Shown here piece after piece: positions 47,374-57,910 of a stretch of 64,000 bases of DNA. Both the position numbers and the translations under genes were made by a program. The stretch spans positions 278,099 through 342,098 of the forward strand of contig JAJNNX010000061.1 of NCBI GenBank assembly GCA_023159155.1. The letters are read 5' to 3'. The notes beneath the pieces were generated by a model that worked only from the letters and a program-made list of their open reading frames with translations, was not told the origin of the DNA and ran no database searches. This DNA comes from Ustulina deusta. Lineage: Eukaryota > Ascomycota > Sordariomycetes > Xylariales > Xylariaceae. Each line of letters opens with the position of its first letter. Position 1 is the stretch's first letter.

Positions 47374-47743
47374 CTCTGTTCCGGGGTATTAATGTCCAAC
47401 GAATTCTAGGAGTAATAACTCCGGCCGCAAGGAATGGGAAATAACATTAGACTTACCCTGCGTTGTTGGCTGAGAGCGAAGCTTGTGAGTTCCTTTTTGG
47501 GCAGCAAACATAGCTTTAAGGCGTGACACATGAAACTTGATATGGTCCCTTCCTTGCTTGTTGTTTTGTTTCAGAGGAATTCTTAACGTTGTTAACAGAC
47601 TGTTAGGCATTATAAAGCTAACGCTGGGTTTCTGTTCAAGGATTCTGGATGCATGCATCTTCGAAACAATAATTCCTAGAGAAGCCTTAACATTAAATTT
47701 CAAATTTATTCTCAAGAATTCAGACTGATTGCCAACGTTCACA
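47374..47743. other. Spacer after LTR fragment
   Basis: Minus-strand frame 47389-47742 (117 codons) is Lys/Arg-rich with no recognised domain; it may be part of the retroelement remnant or chance. Confidence 0.35.
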
Positions 47744-48166
47744 ATGGAACTCCCGCCATCGTGGCAGGTATGCTTCTACTCCTCGGGCGAGGTTCCGGCT
47801 GGGCCGGAAATGCGCTACCCACGAGTCGGGGTGGCTCAGCAGTTCGAGATATTCGTTCCATACGATGCAGTACCGCGCGGATGGCAGGAAAATGGAATCT
47901 GGGGGAGAATGCTCAGCAGTCAACACGCGCACTGCCTCCTTTCCATCCACGCATCCGATGAGAGGTGGAACGTTGGTTTACAGAAGTGTATGGTGAACGC
48001 ATATTGGGACAGAAGACCCCCAGAAAGTTATTATGTGGTCCCACCACATCCAACGAGATCCCACTACTATAGGTTTTGTTCCTATAATGCGATTTGCGGT
48101 CTCCAACCCGGAAATTACTTCATCAGAGTCCAGTTCTTCGGGGGGATGGCAAGGTCCGTATGCTAA
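47744..48166 (+). CDS. Orphan ORF, 140 aa, function unknown
   Basis: Open frame from ATG 47744 with coding-like composition in an otherwise gene-poor, repeat-rich stretch. Product is about 16 kDa, rich in aromatic residues (Trp, Tyr, Phe), with five Cys and no signal peptide or membrane segment. Segments include PSWQVCFYSSGEVPAGPE, VAQQFEIFVPYDAVPRGW and NYFIRVQFFGG, suggesting a beta-rich fold. Not recognised. Just before the stop, a second frame continues (GGWQGPYAKLSYTPFSHVAG to 48215), so an unseen intron or a frameshift could extend the protein. Could be a lineage-specific gene or the remnant of a longer one. Confidence 0.45.
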   Translation: MELPPSWQVCFYSSGEVPAGPEMRYPRVGVAQQFEIFVPYDAVPRGWQENGIWGRMLSSQHAHCLLSIHASDERWNVGLQKCMVNAYWDRRPPESYYVVPPHPTRSHYYRFCSYNAICGLQPGNYFIRVQFFGGMARSVC

Positions 48167-50290
48167 ACTCTCTTATACCCCCTTTTCTCATGTGGCGGGA
48201 GAATATGTGGCCTAATTAAACTCAATTAATATTATTCCTTCAAGTCCCCGGAATATATGATATCGTTTACCATGATAGCAATTTCTGACTCTAGATTCTT
48301 AAATAGTACTACCGACCCCCACGCACAATCCGGGTTTTTGCCTTTCATGATCTCTTGAATGTATGAAGCCATATCCTCTTGATTATATGATACACTAACA
48401 ATATAGATAGACATAGCCATAAAAGGGACTCTCTGATACATCCGGGAGAGCACAGGGGTAGGGGTGCCGAGTTTAAGACGCCTGGCATGAGATCAATGCA
48501 TACCCTGATGGCTTGCGGATTAATTCATTCAACATTGTGGTGATTTCTTGGGGTAATTTTCTCTTATGTATTTGTCTAAAAAATTTCTGTTTGTTTCAGA
48601 TGTATTTTCTTCGCTTGTGGTTGGGATTGGGGGCGGCAGAATTTCGCCCCTTTTTTGGTGGAGGGCTGTGCGAAGTGCAGTCAGTCGCTTAGTAGGTCTT
48701 TTAAAACAGGGCAGAGAATTCTAATATAAATAAAACATTGGCTGTTGCCATGAGAAACTTTTCGACGGGGTCATTCTAGGGATCCCATAGTATTCTATAC
48801 ACATATTAATTTAATATTACCCCTTAAATGTGGTAAATAAAGACAGGTGAAGAATACCTGTATATGAGGGGGAAATACACCCTTAGAAAACCCCAAGATC
48901 TCTGAATGGTTTGTGTTTCGACAACTTTGCCGTATTAAATTAGCACTCTGACATAGCTTTTGCGCCGCCAGTATTATTATTAGCACTTAACCTGTCGGCA
49001 TATAAAAGAATGTAGTTTATTAGAATTTCTCTAAAACTACTCTTTTCCTTTCGCATTTTATCTGAGTTTTTTTTTTAAATTGCACTAAGAATCAAATACT
49101 AATCTAACGTGTTGAGGGCTATAGTCTAAGGGCTAATGGGGCAGTAGAAATCCCTTATATAGAGAGTTTTAGAGGGTACCTCAATTGAGTGGATTATGGA
49201 AGAGCCCTTCCAATGCTCCATCTTGGTCTGGAGCGAAGACCGTAGAACCGCAGGCGTTGCTTTCACTCGACCGTGCAACTCCGCGTAGGAGCAAACGGGT
49301 ACGGCCATCTGTCCCTCGCGTATCCGAGGATCAAAAAAGGACGGCGTCTTCGGGCCCCTCCAGACGCGCAGTCCGGTCAAAACCGGAACGGAGCCCTACA
49401 AGCGGGATGAGAACCATGACCTCCACAAAACCTCAGGGCGTACCAAAGAGACCGCGGGCGAGTACCACACGGAAAACAGCGTGACAATAATGGACAACTG
49501 ATGCCGAACGGGGCGCTATCAGCACCTGCAGAGGGCACTGGATTCCGGGCTGTGTCCTCTGAATAAATATTGGATTTGCACCCTGCTGGGGAAAGATTGA
49601 GGTTTGACCATAACCTGACACAGGAAACGGTGAAAGACCGCCTTAGAGGCTGGTCATCTTCTCCCGAGTGCCAAAACAGTAGTTGGATTTACATGCGATA
49701 TATTTAACATAGAGCATGCAGTGCAGAGCGAGTGCTGCACCATGCCTTGCGAGTCAATCTCTTGAACCTAAAATGGTAATCTTTGAATTGGCTGGAGTGC
49801 TCTCAACAATAGGGGCGCTCACTACCCTTACTAACGAAGGAATGATTCAACACACACTTTCGCATTCATCGCATTCATATAGATAATTGGGCTTCAACCC
49901 GATTTGAATAAAACAACCTCATTGAAATTATCGAAGACCTAGGAACAAGTAGCTAAAAGGTACATGTCTAGCTAAGTTCGTGTGTCAGCCGTGCTCATCA
50001 TCAGGGGTTGAGCTTACAACCCCAGCCGGCTCTACTAGTAGTCCAAGGGAAGGTGAATATCTGTAATTCCAGCAAAATCTTCTTATAAATGCTAAAATAT
50101 TATGTGGCCCTCTGAATCGAGGTACCCGTGAAAGTTCTGAATCCTTAATCCCTAATCCTTAATTTTTAGAAATAGTTAGCAACTTCGCTCAAAATAATTC
50201 AGCACACAAATCTGTAGAAATTCCCGACCTAATTAGTGTTTTGCTATTAACTCTAGTTAACTTGTTCTAAGAGTTCAGAAGAAATATAGT
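48167..50290. other. Repeat-compartment spacer, no clear gene
   Basis: A+T-moderate sequence. Opposed short frames at 49185-49484 (plus) and 49126-49380 (minus) cover a GC-richer island (49190-49660) that may be a decayed retroelement or gene fragment; no motif identified. Confidence 0.35.
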
Positions 50291-50470
50291 TGTCACGGAA
50301 CTAAATTGAACCCAATCCCGAAGATCGGGGTTAAGGCGGCAGGGGCCAAGGCCCCTGCAATATATATACTAGTATTCATACAACAGACTTTACTAGTACA
50401 GATAGAAGTTCCCCCTTTGTGCGATAACAATAGGCCAAGACTGGAACCGCCAGGCGTCTGAACTGCGACA
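50291..50470 (+). mobile_element. Solo LTR, Copia-like, with 5-bp target site duplication
   Basis: 180 bp beginning TGTCACGG and ending TGCGACA (imperfect inverted ends, TG...CA), flanked on both sides by ATAGT (50286-50290 and 50471-50475). It contains two hairpins, CCCGA-AGA-TCGGG near 50316-50328 and GCAGGGGCC-AA-GGCCCCTGC at 50339-50358, and a TATATATA tract after the second. An alternative 3' end at 50429 (ATAACA followed by ATAGG) would give a 4/5 duplication. No internal retroelement genes lie next to it, so it is read as a solo LTR. Confidence 0.65.
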
Positions 50471-50475
50471 ATAGT

Positions 50476-50911
50476 ACTGTTATAGAGGTTTTGGCTGGTA
50501 ACCTGATACCAGGCTACAGATACGGGTTCTCAAAGATATCCTCAACTCGGCGGCACCCCCGGTCGCCTTACTAACCAATGTGAACTACTACGTCATGGCA
50601 GCGTGTGCGACAAACCCTTATACGGCGAGGCGGTTTAGATGTTCCATTATATGTCCCCCCGCCATTTACCGCCAGTCCTCCTAATAACAGCAGAACTCGG
50701 TATATTAGTCATTGTAGAGAACTAATCCTGTGGATTGGACTAACGCTGAGCTCGAATACCCGGGGGCGTCGGAATATAGCCGATTCCCCTGTCGTCAACT
50801 GTCGGCGGTTCCGAGCCTCTTGTTTCGAACCCAACCTAATTTGTTTACATCCCTCCATTAACTCCCCGACCTCTGCCATGGATTTGCGAAAAGACAACCA
50901 CATTTGAAACC
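50476..50911. other. Upstream region of the dehydrogenase gene
   Basis: Ordinary-composition spacer; the frame at 50605-50907 runs into the next gene's leader and is not recognised. Confidence 0.4.
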
Positions 50912-52162
50912 ATGTCTCTTCTCTTCACCTTTATACGATATCCCGGCAGGGCCCAAACCTTCGCAATGCCGCTGTCGCATGCACGCAAAGCACGAATGAG
51001 CACAAAGCGGCCAGTGCCTTCAATGGCAGTTTTGGACGACTATCTTGGCATCGCTGAGCCACACTTCAGTCATATACCCCGGTCCGAGATCTCTATCGAC
51101 TTTCTCAAGGAGGCACTGCCGCGCTCAGGTAGTGCGTCGGTGTCTGAGCTGCAGTTTATTGTAGATAAGCTCCGACCATACACCGTCATCTCATCAATGC
51201 GCGAACGCACGCCCTTACCGGCAGAACTTCTTCGCGCTCTGCCAAACTTACGCCTTCTCCTCGCCACAGGAACACAATTTGAGACATTCGACTTGGCGAC
51301 GGCGCGAGATCTCGGCATCCAGGTGGTTGCCGCCCCCGGCCGAGGCCGCACAGATAGACGCATAGCGACGTTTCCCGGTCGACCGGTACAACCGAAACTC
51401 GACATTCGCCGTGGCGGCGGTCATCCAACAACACAGCACACATGGGCCCTGATTCTTGCGTTGGCACGTAATGTGGCGTTCGACGACGCCGCGATGAAAG
51501 ACCCCAGGCGTAGAGCTTGGCAATCGCGATTGGCTGTTGGAATATCTGGCGCGACGCTCGGCATTCTGGGACTCGGACGACTCGGCGCGGCGGTTGCACG
51601 AATCGGTTCTCTTGCATTTGGCATGCGCGTGGTTTGCTGGAGCGCGAATCTCACACAGGAGCGCGCTGATGCTAAAGCCGTTGAACTTGGACTTCCGGCC
51701 AGGGGAGGCAGCGGTGTATATCTACTCGATGCGGGAGAGCCCACTTTCAAGGTTGTCAGCAAGGAAGAGATACTTCGCCAGTCGGATGTATTAAGTTTAC
51801 ATTACGTGCTCAGCGGGCGATCAAAGGGAATTATCGGGGCAGACGAACTCGCCATGATGAAGCCCTCGGCACTGCTTGTGAATACATCTAGAGGCCCACT
51901 TGTGGACGAAGATGCCTTGTACGAGGCACTGCTTCGTGGGATGATACGCGGCGCTGCGCTTGATGTTTTTGATACTGAGCCTCTGCCTACCTCCAGCCGC
52001 TGGCGGTCAACTGAGTGGGGGACAGGAGAAAAGGGGAGCCTCATTATTACACCTCATATGGGCTACGCCGAAGAGGGTATCATGCATACTTGGTATGAAG
52101 AAACAGCAGAAAACTTAGAAAGATGGCTGCGAGGAAGTGAACTTCTTCACCGGCTAGCTTAG
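50912..52162 (+). CDS. D-isomer specific 2-hydroxyacid dehydrogenase family protein
   Basis: NAD(P)-dependent oxidoreductase of 2-oxoacids; exact substrate unknown. Single frame, 416 residues from ATG 50912. ATG codons for M19, M29 or M38 (MAVLDDYLGIAEPHF) could be the real start; the basic, Arg-containing first 28 residues might be a mitochondrial presequence or untranslated. Catalytic-domain segment ISSMRERTPLPAELLRALPN. Rossmann motif G220-L-G222-R-L-G225, catalytic R327 (NTSRG), E356 (DTEPLP) and H382 (TPHMGY) are all present. Residues ~148-170 (after GRGRTDRR, before HPTTQHTW) form an Arg/Gly/Pro-rich stretch longer than I recall in relatives; it could be an unspliced intron or local variation. 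It is the last intact gene before the A+T block, which begins under 200 bp after its stop. Confidence 0.88.
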   Translation: MSLLFTFIRYPGRAQTFAMPLSHARKARMSTKRPVPSMAVLDDYLGIAEPHFSHIPRSEISIDFLKEALPRSGSASVSELQFIVDKLRPYTVISSMRERTPLPAELLRALPNLRLLLATGTQFETFDLATARDLGIQVVAAPGRGRTDRRIATFPGRPVQPKLDIRRGGGHPTTQHTWALILALARNVAFDDAAMKDPRRRAWQSRLAVGISGATLGILGLGRLGAAVARIGSLAFGMRVVCWSANLTQERADAKAVELGLPARGGSGVYLLDAGEPTFKVVSKEEILRQSDVLSLHYVLSGRSKGIIGADELAMMKPSALLVNTSRGPLVDEDALYEALLRGMIRGAALDVFDTEPLPTSSRWRSTEWGTGEKGSLIITPHMGYAEEGIMHTWYEETAENLERWLRGSELLHRLA

Positions 52163-52285
52163 GTAGCAAAAACAATTCTAGCACTGCCCACACAATGAGT
52201 AAAGTGAGTCGATTACAATTAGAAAATATACTTGCAGACAAGTTAATGAACGTGACCTACATATGTGGCGTTGGGCGTTATAATT

Positions 52286-52305
52286 ATTGATTGATTGATT
52301 GATTT
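52286..52305 (+). repeat. (ATTG)n microsatellite
   Basis: About five ATTG units between the dehydrogenase stop and the edge of the A+T block. Confidence 0.85.
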
Positions 52306-54644
52306 GTTTAATGTCAGTGCGGGGTGCCTAGGCTCTATATCGCAGGACTTTCCTAGGGGTATTATAATATAATAAGCTTTACTTATTTTTAAATATAATA
52401 GGTATTCTATATTTAGAAGTTAAGCAAAATGCTAGACTATACTTTTATAAACTTATTATTTTATTGCTTATAGTTACTATATTCTGATCCGCTAAGCTAA
52501 GCTTATAAGCTTTATATATTGCTAGTTTTTAATAGTATTAGTTAGCTTAAGCTTTTGCTTTTGTTATAAGTTTTTTTTTGCTTGTATTAGTAAGCTTTAG
52601 AGCTATGCTATATAAATAGCTTTTTTGTTATTTTTGTTGTTTTTTAAATATTTTTTTTTTTTTTTTTAGTATTTTTTTAATAAACTAACACTTTTTTGCT
52701 TATTAGTTCAAAGCTTAAAAAATAGCTATTTTGAGCTTTTATTTATTTATTTATTTTTATATTAAAAAATTTTTTTTATATCCTTTTTCTAGCAATACTA
52801 CTTTTCTTTTTAAAAAAAAAGCAAATATATTTTATTATAATAGCTTATTATTTAACAAAAACTTTAAAATATTATAAAGTTTTATATTAATTACTACTAA
52901 TATTTTTATTTATTTATTATATATTATAAATTAAATTTATATAATTTTATTAACTAGTTATTTTTAAATTATTTTATATTATTATTTTTTATAGCTAGCT
53001 TAAATAGTTTAAGCTATTTTAGTTTGTTTATTTTAGTAATTATATAATATATTATATATTTTAAGCTTTTTTTTTTATTTTTTTTAAAAAATATAAAATA
53101 TAAATATAATAACCTTTTGTTTTATAATAATTAAACTTTTTATAATATTAGTAATAGTTTTTATAAACTAATATAATATTTAAATATTAGCTTAGGATTT
53201 TTTTAAGTAAATATAATATTTTTAAGTATTTTTTAAGCTTATATTTAATTTTTATTATTTTAAAACTACTTAAAATATTAATATTTTAATTTTTTTGCTA
53301 TTTTTTTATTATTTATTTTATATTTTAATATATTTTCTTTTTAAGGCTAGCTGTTATAAAACCTAACTTTAGGTCTAAAAGCTTTTTTTTTGTTTTAAGT
53401 TTTATTATTTTATTTGTTTGTTTGTTTTTTTTAATTTTATAATATTTTAAGCTTTAATATATTTTAATATTATATTATTTTATAAGTTTATATATTTTTA
53501 TAAAAACTTATTATAATATTATTAATATATTTTTTTAAATATATTATAAAATAATTATATTATTTATATAAAATATAACTATAGTATTAATTAAATATTA
53601 TTAAATAATTTTTTATAACTTTTAAAAATTTTTAAATATTTTTATATTAAATATTATTTTATAAAAATATAAGTTTTTATATTTTTTTATAATTAATATT
53701 TATTTTTTATATAAAATATATTTATATTTAAAACTATTTATTATTTTTAAACTATTTATAAATATAGTTATATTAAATATTAATTTATTAATAAACTATT
53801 TTTTAAATATTTTTATTACTATTTTTTTATTTATATTATTTATAAAGTTTTTTTATAATTTTTTTAAAAATCTAAATAAATATAGTATTATTTGTTTAAT
53901 ATTTAGCAATATTTTAGCTATTATTTATAAGTTAATATATATTTATTACTATTAGCTAGCTTTTTTTATTGCTATATTATTTTTAATATTAATCTAATTA
54001 TTAATAAATATTATTTATATATTATTTTTATTTTAAAAACATATTTATATTATACCTGTTTAAAAACTATTTTTACTATTAGTATTCTGCTAATTATAAA
54101 AAAAACATATTTAAAAAATATTTTTTATATAAGTAGTATTTTTTTTGCTATTTTTAGAAATATTTTTTAGATTGCTTATATATATTTATTTAGCTTTATA
54201 CTAACTATTAGTTACTTATTTATTACTATTTTACTTATTAGTTTTTTATATTTTATATATTATATTTTATATTTATATAAAAATACTAGTATTAGAACTA
54301 TATTTATTATTTTATAAAGGCTTACTATTAAAAGGCTTTTTATTATAGCTAAAATAGCTCTAATATAGTTAGTTATTTTTAGTCCTTTTATTACTTTTTT
54401 TTTTATATAGCGTTAAAATTATAGTTTTTTATTTAAAAAGATTTCTAGCTATTATAGCACTAGGGCTTTTTATAGCTTTAAAAAATCTATTAAAAGGATT
54501 AACGTTATTGCTATTTTATTATTAAGTTTAATTATAAGGTTAGCTATGCTTTGATTTTTTATAAAATAGATAGTTTTTATTTTTTTAAAAATAAATATTA
54601 TTTTATTAGCTTAGCTATATTTAAAGATCTTATTAATTTATTAT

Positions 54645-54915
54645 TACGCGTTAGGCAATCACAGAAGGCAAGGCTTCATTCTAAAAGCAAACTTTGCATT
54701 AGAATCTAAATATAAAGAAAAAGGAAAGCTAATTTTACAAAGGTGCGTTGCAGGTTCTTTATGGGTGGATTGGTAGGAAGTGTAGGCAGCTGTCAGGTAA
54801 TTGCCAGGTGCCGGCCAGGTGTAAGTCATGTGACCTAGGAATTAAAGATTGCGGTTTATGTGGCTTGTGGGTTGCAGCCACGCTGCCGGCCACCAGCCAC
54901 CATACCGTAACTTTT
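54645..54915. other. Enclave of normal base composition inside the A+T block
   Basis: About 270 bp with frequent CpA, CpG and CpC, abruptly flanked by A+T-degraded sequence. It includes three CAGGT pentamers at 11-bp spacing (54793-54820) and a GCCGGCCACCAGCCACC segment near 54887-54903. No coding potential recognised. Possibly single-copy DNA between two repeat insertions, or an end of an element that escaped mutation. Confidence 0.7.
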
Positions 54916-57230
54916 ATTTTTTTGTTTTGTGCTTGCTTTATTTTAGGGTTTTTTTTAGGGCTAGAACTGCTAAGTTATTTGTATACTTTTATTTGCTAGG
55001 GTTATTTCTAATTAGTTTATATAAATATAATATATATAGTATTAATAATACTAGAGAACTTTATAGCGTATTATAAGCTGTTTTTTTTAGATTTATTGCT
55101 ATGTTTTTTAAGTATGCTATAAATATATAGCTTATTAAAAAGCTTTTAATAATTTTAATAGCTACTATAAGCTAGCCCTATTTAGTTATTCTAGTTAGAA
55201 GTCTATTTTTTAATAATATATTAAACATTTTTTATATATTAAAAATAACTAGTATAGCTACTATTTTATTAGCAAAGGCTAGGTCTATATTATATACTAA
55301 GCTAGCTATTAAGTTAGTAGCAAACTTTTTAAGTATAGTTTTTATATATTATAAACTTATTAGGCCTATTTTTAGTATTATTTATATTATTTTTTTTTAT
55401 TATAAGTTTTTTAAGCTTTTTTTTTATGTAAAATAATAAAGCAATTAGCTTTTAAAACCTATATAATATAAAGTTTATTTTGTTTATTTTAAGTAGTATA
55501 ATTATATTAGTTTATTTTTAAACTTTTAGAAAAATGCTATATTTTAGATATTTTTTTAGGAGTTATTAGTAGTATTTTTTTATTACGGGCTATATAATAT
55601 TTAAAAATTTAATTATTACTAAGTTTATTTTTAGCAATATTAAAGTAATTTTTATAGCATATTTATACGCTTTTTTTATTATTATTTTAATATTTTAAGG
55701 TAGCTATGCTTATTTGTTTAGTTTTAAAGCTTTTATTACTAATAGGTTATTATTTATATTAAATTTTTTAAAAATATTTTTAATAAAATATTTGATTTTT
55801 TTTTGTTTTAATTATAACTTTTTTTTTGTTTATAAAAAATAGAGCTTTAATTACTTTGTTTTGTTTATACTAGTTAATAATTACTATTAAGTTTTTATTA
55901 TTTTATATATTATTAATTTTTGTTTTTTAGTAGTCCGTTTTTGTTTTTATTATTATTATTAATAGTTATTTTTTATTTATTTTTGTATTTTTAATATTAA
56001 GTAACTTTTTATATTCTATTTATACTTTTATATATTTGTTTGTTTATTATAGTGCAAACCTGCCTTGTTTATATTTTTTAGTTTTAATAGCTTTTATATA
56101 TTTAGTTACTAGGGTTAATAGTATTTCTGCAGCTTTTTTAATTTTTTTTAGCGTAATAGCTTTTTTAATTTTTAGTAGTATATTAGTTTTTATTTTTACT
56201 AAGTTTTATAGCTATTTTAGGTTTTTTTTTTAATAATTATTTTAAGTAATCTATTTAAGTAATAAATAAAGCCCTATTATAGCAATATAGTTTATAGTAG
56301 TTTATAATTTAAAAAGGTTTTTAGTTTTTTTGTTATATAACTTTTAATAAAAAAGATGTTTAAAAAAAAAACGTTTAAAACGTGCTTTGTTTTATAAGTT
56401 GTTTTTTTTAGCGTGCTTATAAAATATATTTTTATTTTTGCTAACTATTTTAAGATTTATTGTTTATTATGTAGCGTAATAACTCCAAGCTTTTAGTTTA
56501 AGTATTATATATTTAGATTACTTATTACTAAGCAGTTTTTTAATAGTTCTAGTGCTATAATATATTTTACTACTATATTTATATTTAATGCTTTATAATA
56601 TATAAAAAGTTTATATCTAATAATATTAAACTATATTATATTATAATAATATATTAGGGCTTTTTTTTTTATTATAAAGTTTTTTTATATTTTAATATAT
56701 ATTATTATTTTTAGTTTATTATTTTCTTTTATATTTTAAATATTTACTAGTTTATAATTATTATATTTATAATATATTTATGTTTTTTTATTTTTTTTGT
56801 TTGTTTATTTATAGCTTTATAATTATTATAATGTTTATTTTTTTATTTTAATATTTTTATAAAAAAATCAAATAGTTGTTTGTTTTATATTTAATGTTTT
56901 AAACTACTATTTTTATTGTCCGGAGTTCTAGAATAATTTTTTTTTAGCGTTATTTAGTTATATTACTATGCTATTTTTTATACTTTTGCTTCTAAACCTA
57001 GTAATAAATCTATAGGCTTTTTGTATATTTTTAAACATTTATTATAATACTTTTTTTATTTTTTTAGGTTTTAAAATGCTATGTTTATTTATAAATTTTT
57101 TTGTTAGTATTTTTAGTACTACTAGTAGTAGTACTAGTATTACTGGTTAGATTATTATTAGAAATGCAATAGTAAATTTTTTTTTTTTAATATATTATCT
57201 AAAAATAAAGCAAAAAAAGTAAAAGTTATA

Positions 57231-57676
57231 TAATAGTTAGTATAGTCTTAGCAAGACCTATAAAGATTCTAGACCTATATAGTAATAAAATATAAAGTTT
57301 ATATCTATTTATTTTATAAATTTTGACTTTTTTTTATTTTTATTTTATTTTATTTTTTTTAGCTTAGAGTTTTTGTTTATAATATTAATAAACTAGCTAT
57401 AAAAGCTTTATTTAACTAATCGTAATACTATTTTAAGCTTTTTAATTATTTATTAATAAATATTTAATAAATATATATTTTTTATTTTGCTATAATTAAT
57501 AAAATATAAATAAACTTTTTTTTTTAATTATATATTTAATATAAAAGATTATATATTTTATAATATAAACTTAACTTTAATATAATTTTAATAAAAATTT
57601 TAATTTTTATACTATTTAAAGGTTAATAATTTATAAAAAATCTAATTTTAAATATTTTTATTTTATTTTTAGTTTT
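57231..57676 (+). repeat. Dispersed repeat copy A
   Basis: Begins TAATAGTTAGTATAGTCTTA and continues with GCAAGACCTATAAAGATTCT. Same unit as 63328-63818 (direct) and 62463-62895 (inverted), found by eye over most of its length despite A+T degradation. Confidence 0.8.
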
Positions 57677-57679
57677 TAT

Positions 57680-57910
57680 TACAATTAGTTAAGTAAAGCT
57701 TTTATAGCTAGTTTATTAATACTATAGATAAAAACTTTAAGCTAAAAAAGAAAGAAAGAAAGGAAAGAAATTAGAATTTATAAAGTGGGTAGATATAGAC
57801 TCTATATGTATAGCTGCAAAGTTAGGTTAGTTTATACGTAGACTTCCTATTTTATTGCTATATAGGTCTAGAGTTCTTATAAGTTTTGCTAAAACTATAC
57901 TAACCGTTAT
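57680..57910 (-). repeat. Dispersed repeat copy A' (inverted, partial)
   Basis: Reverse complement of the outer half of copy A, ending ...GCTAAAACTATACTAACC. It abuts copy A, so 57231-57910 forms a fold-back structure. It contains an A/G microsatellite (AAGAAAGAAAGAAAGG near 57749-57765). Confidence 0.78.

Noticed and set aside
56036..56233. 65-codon hydrophobic ORF in the A+T block as a membrane peptide
   Set aside because: Phe/Ile/Leu/Tyr content is what random A+T-rich DNA encodes; no conserved feature.
57231..57260. Repeat terminus (GTTAGTATAGT...GCAAGACC) as a tRNA-derived SINE head
   Set aside because: An A-box-like resemblance exists, but no B box is found at the right distance in any of the four copies.
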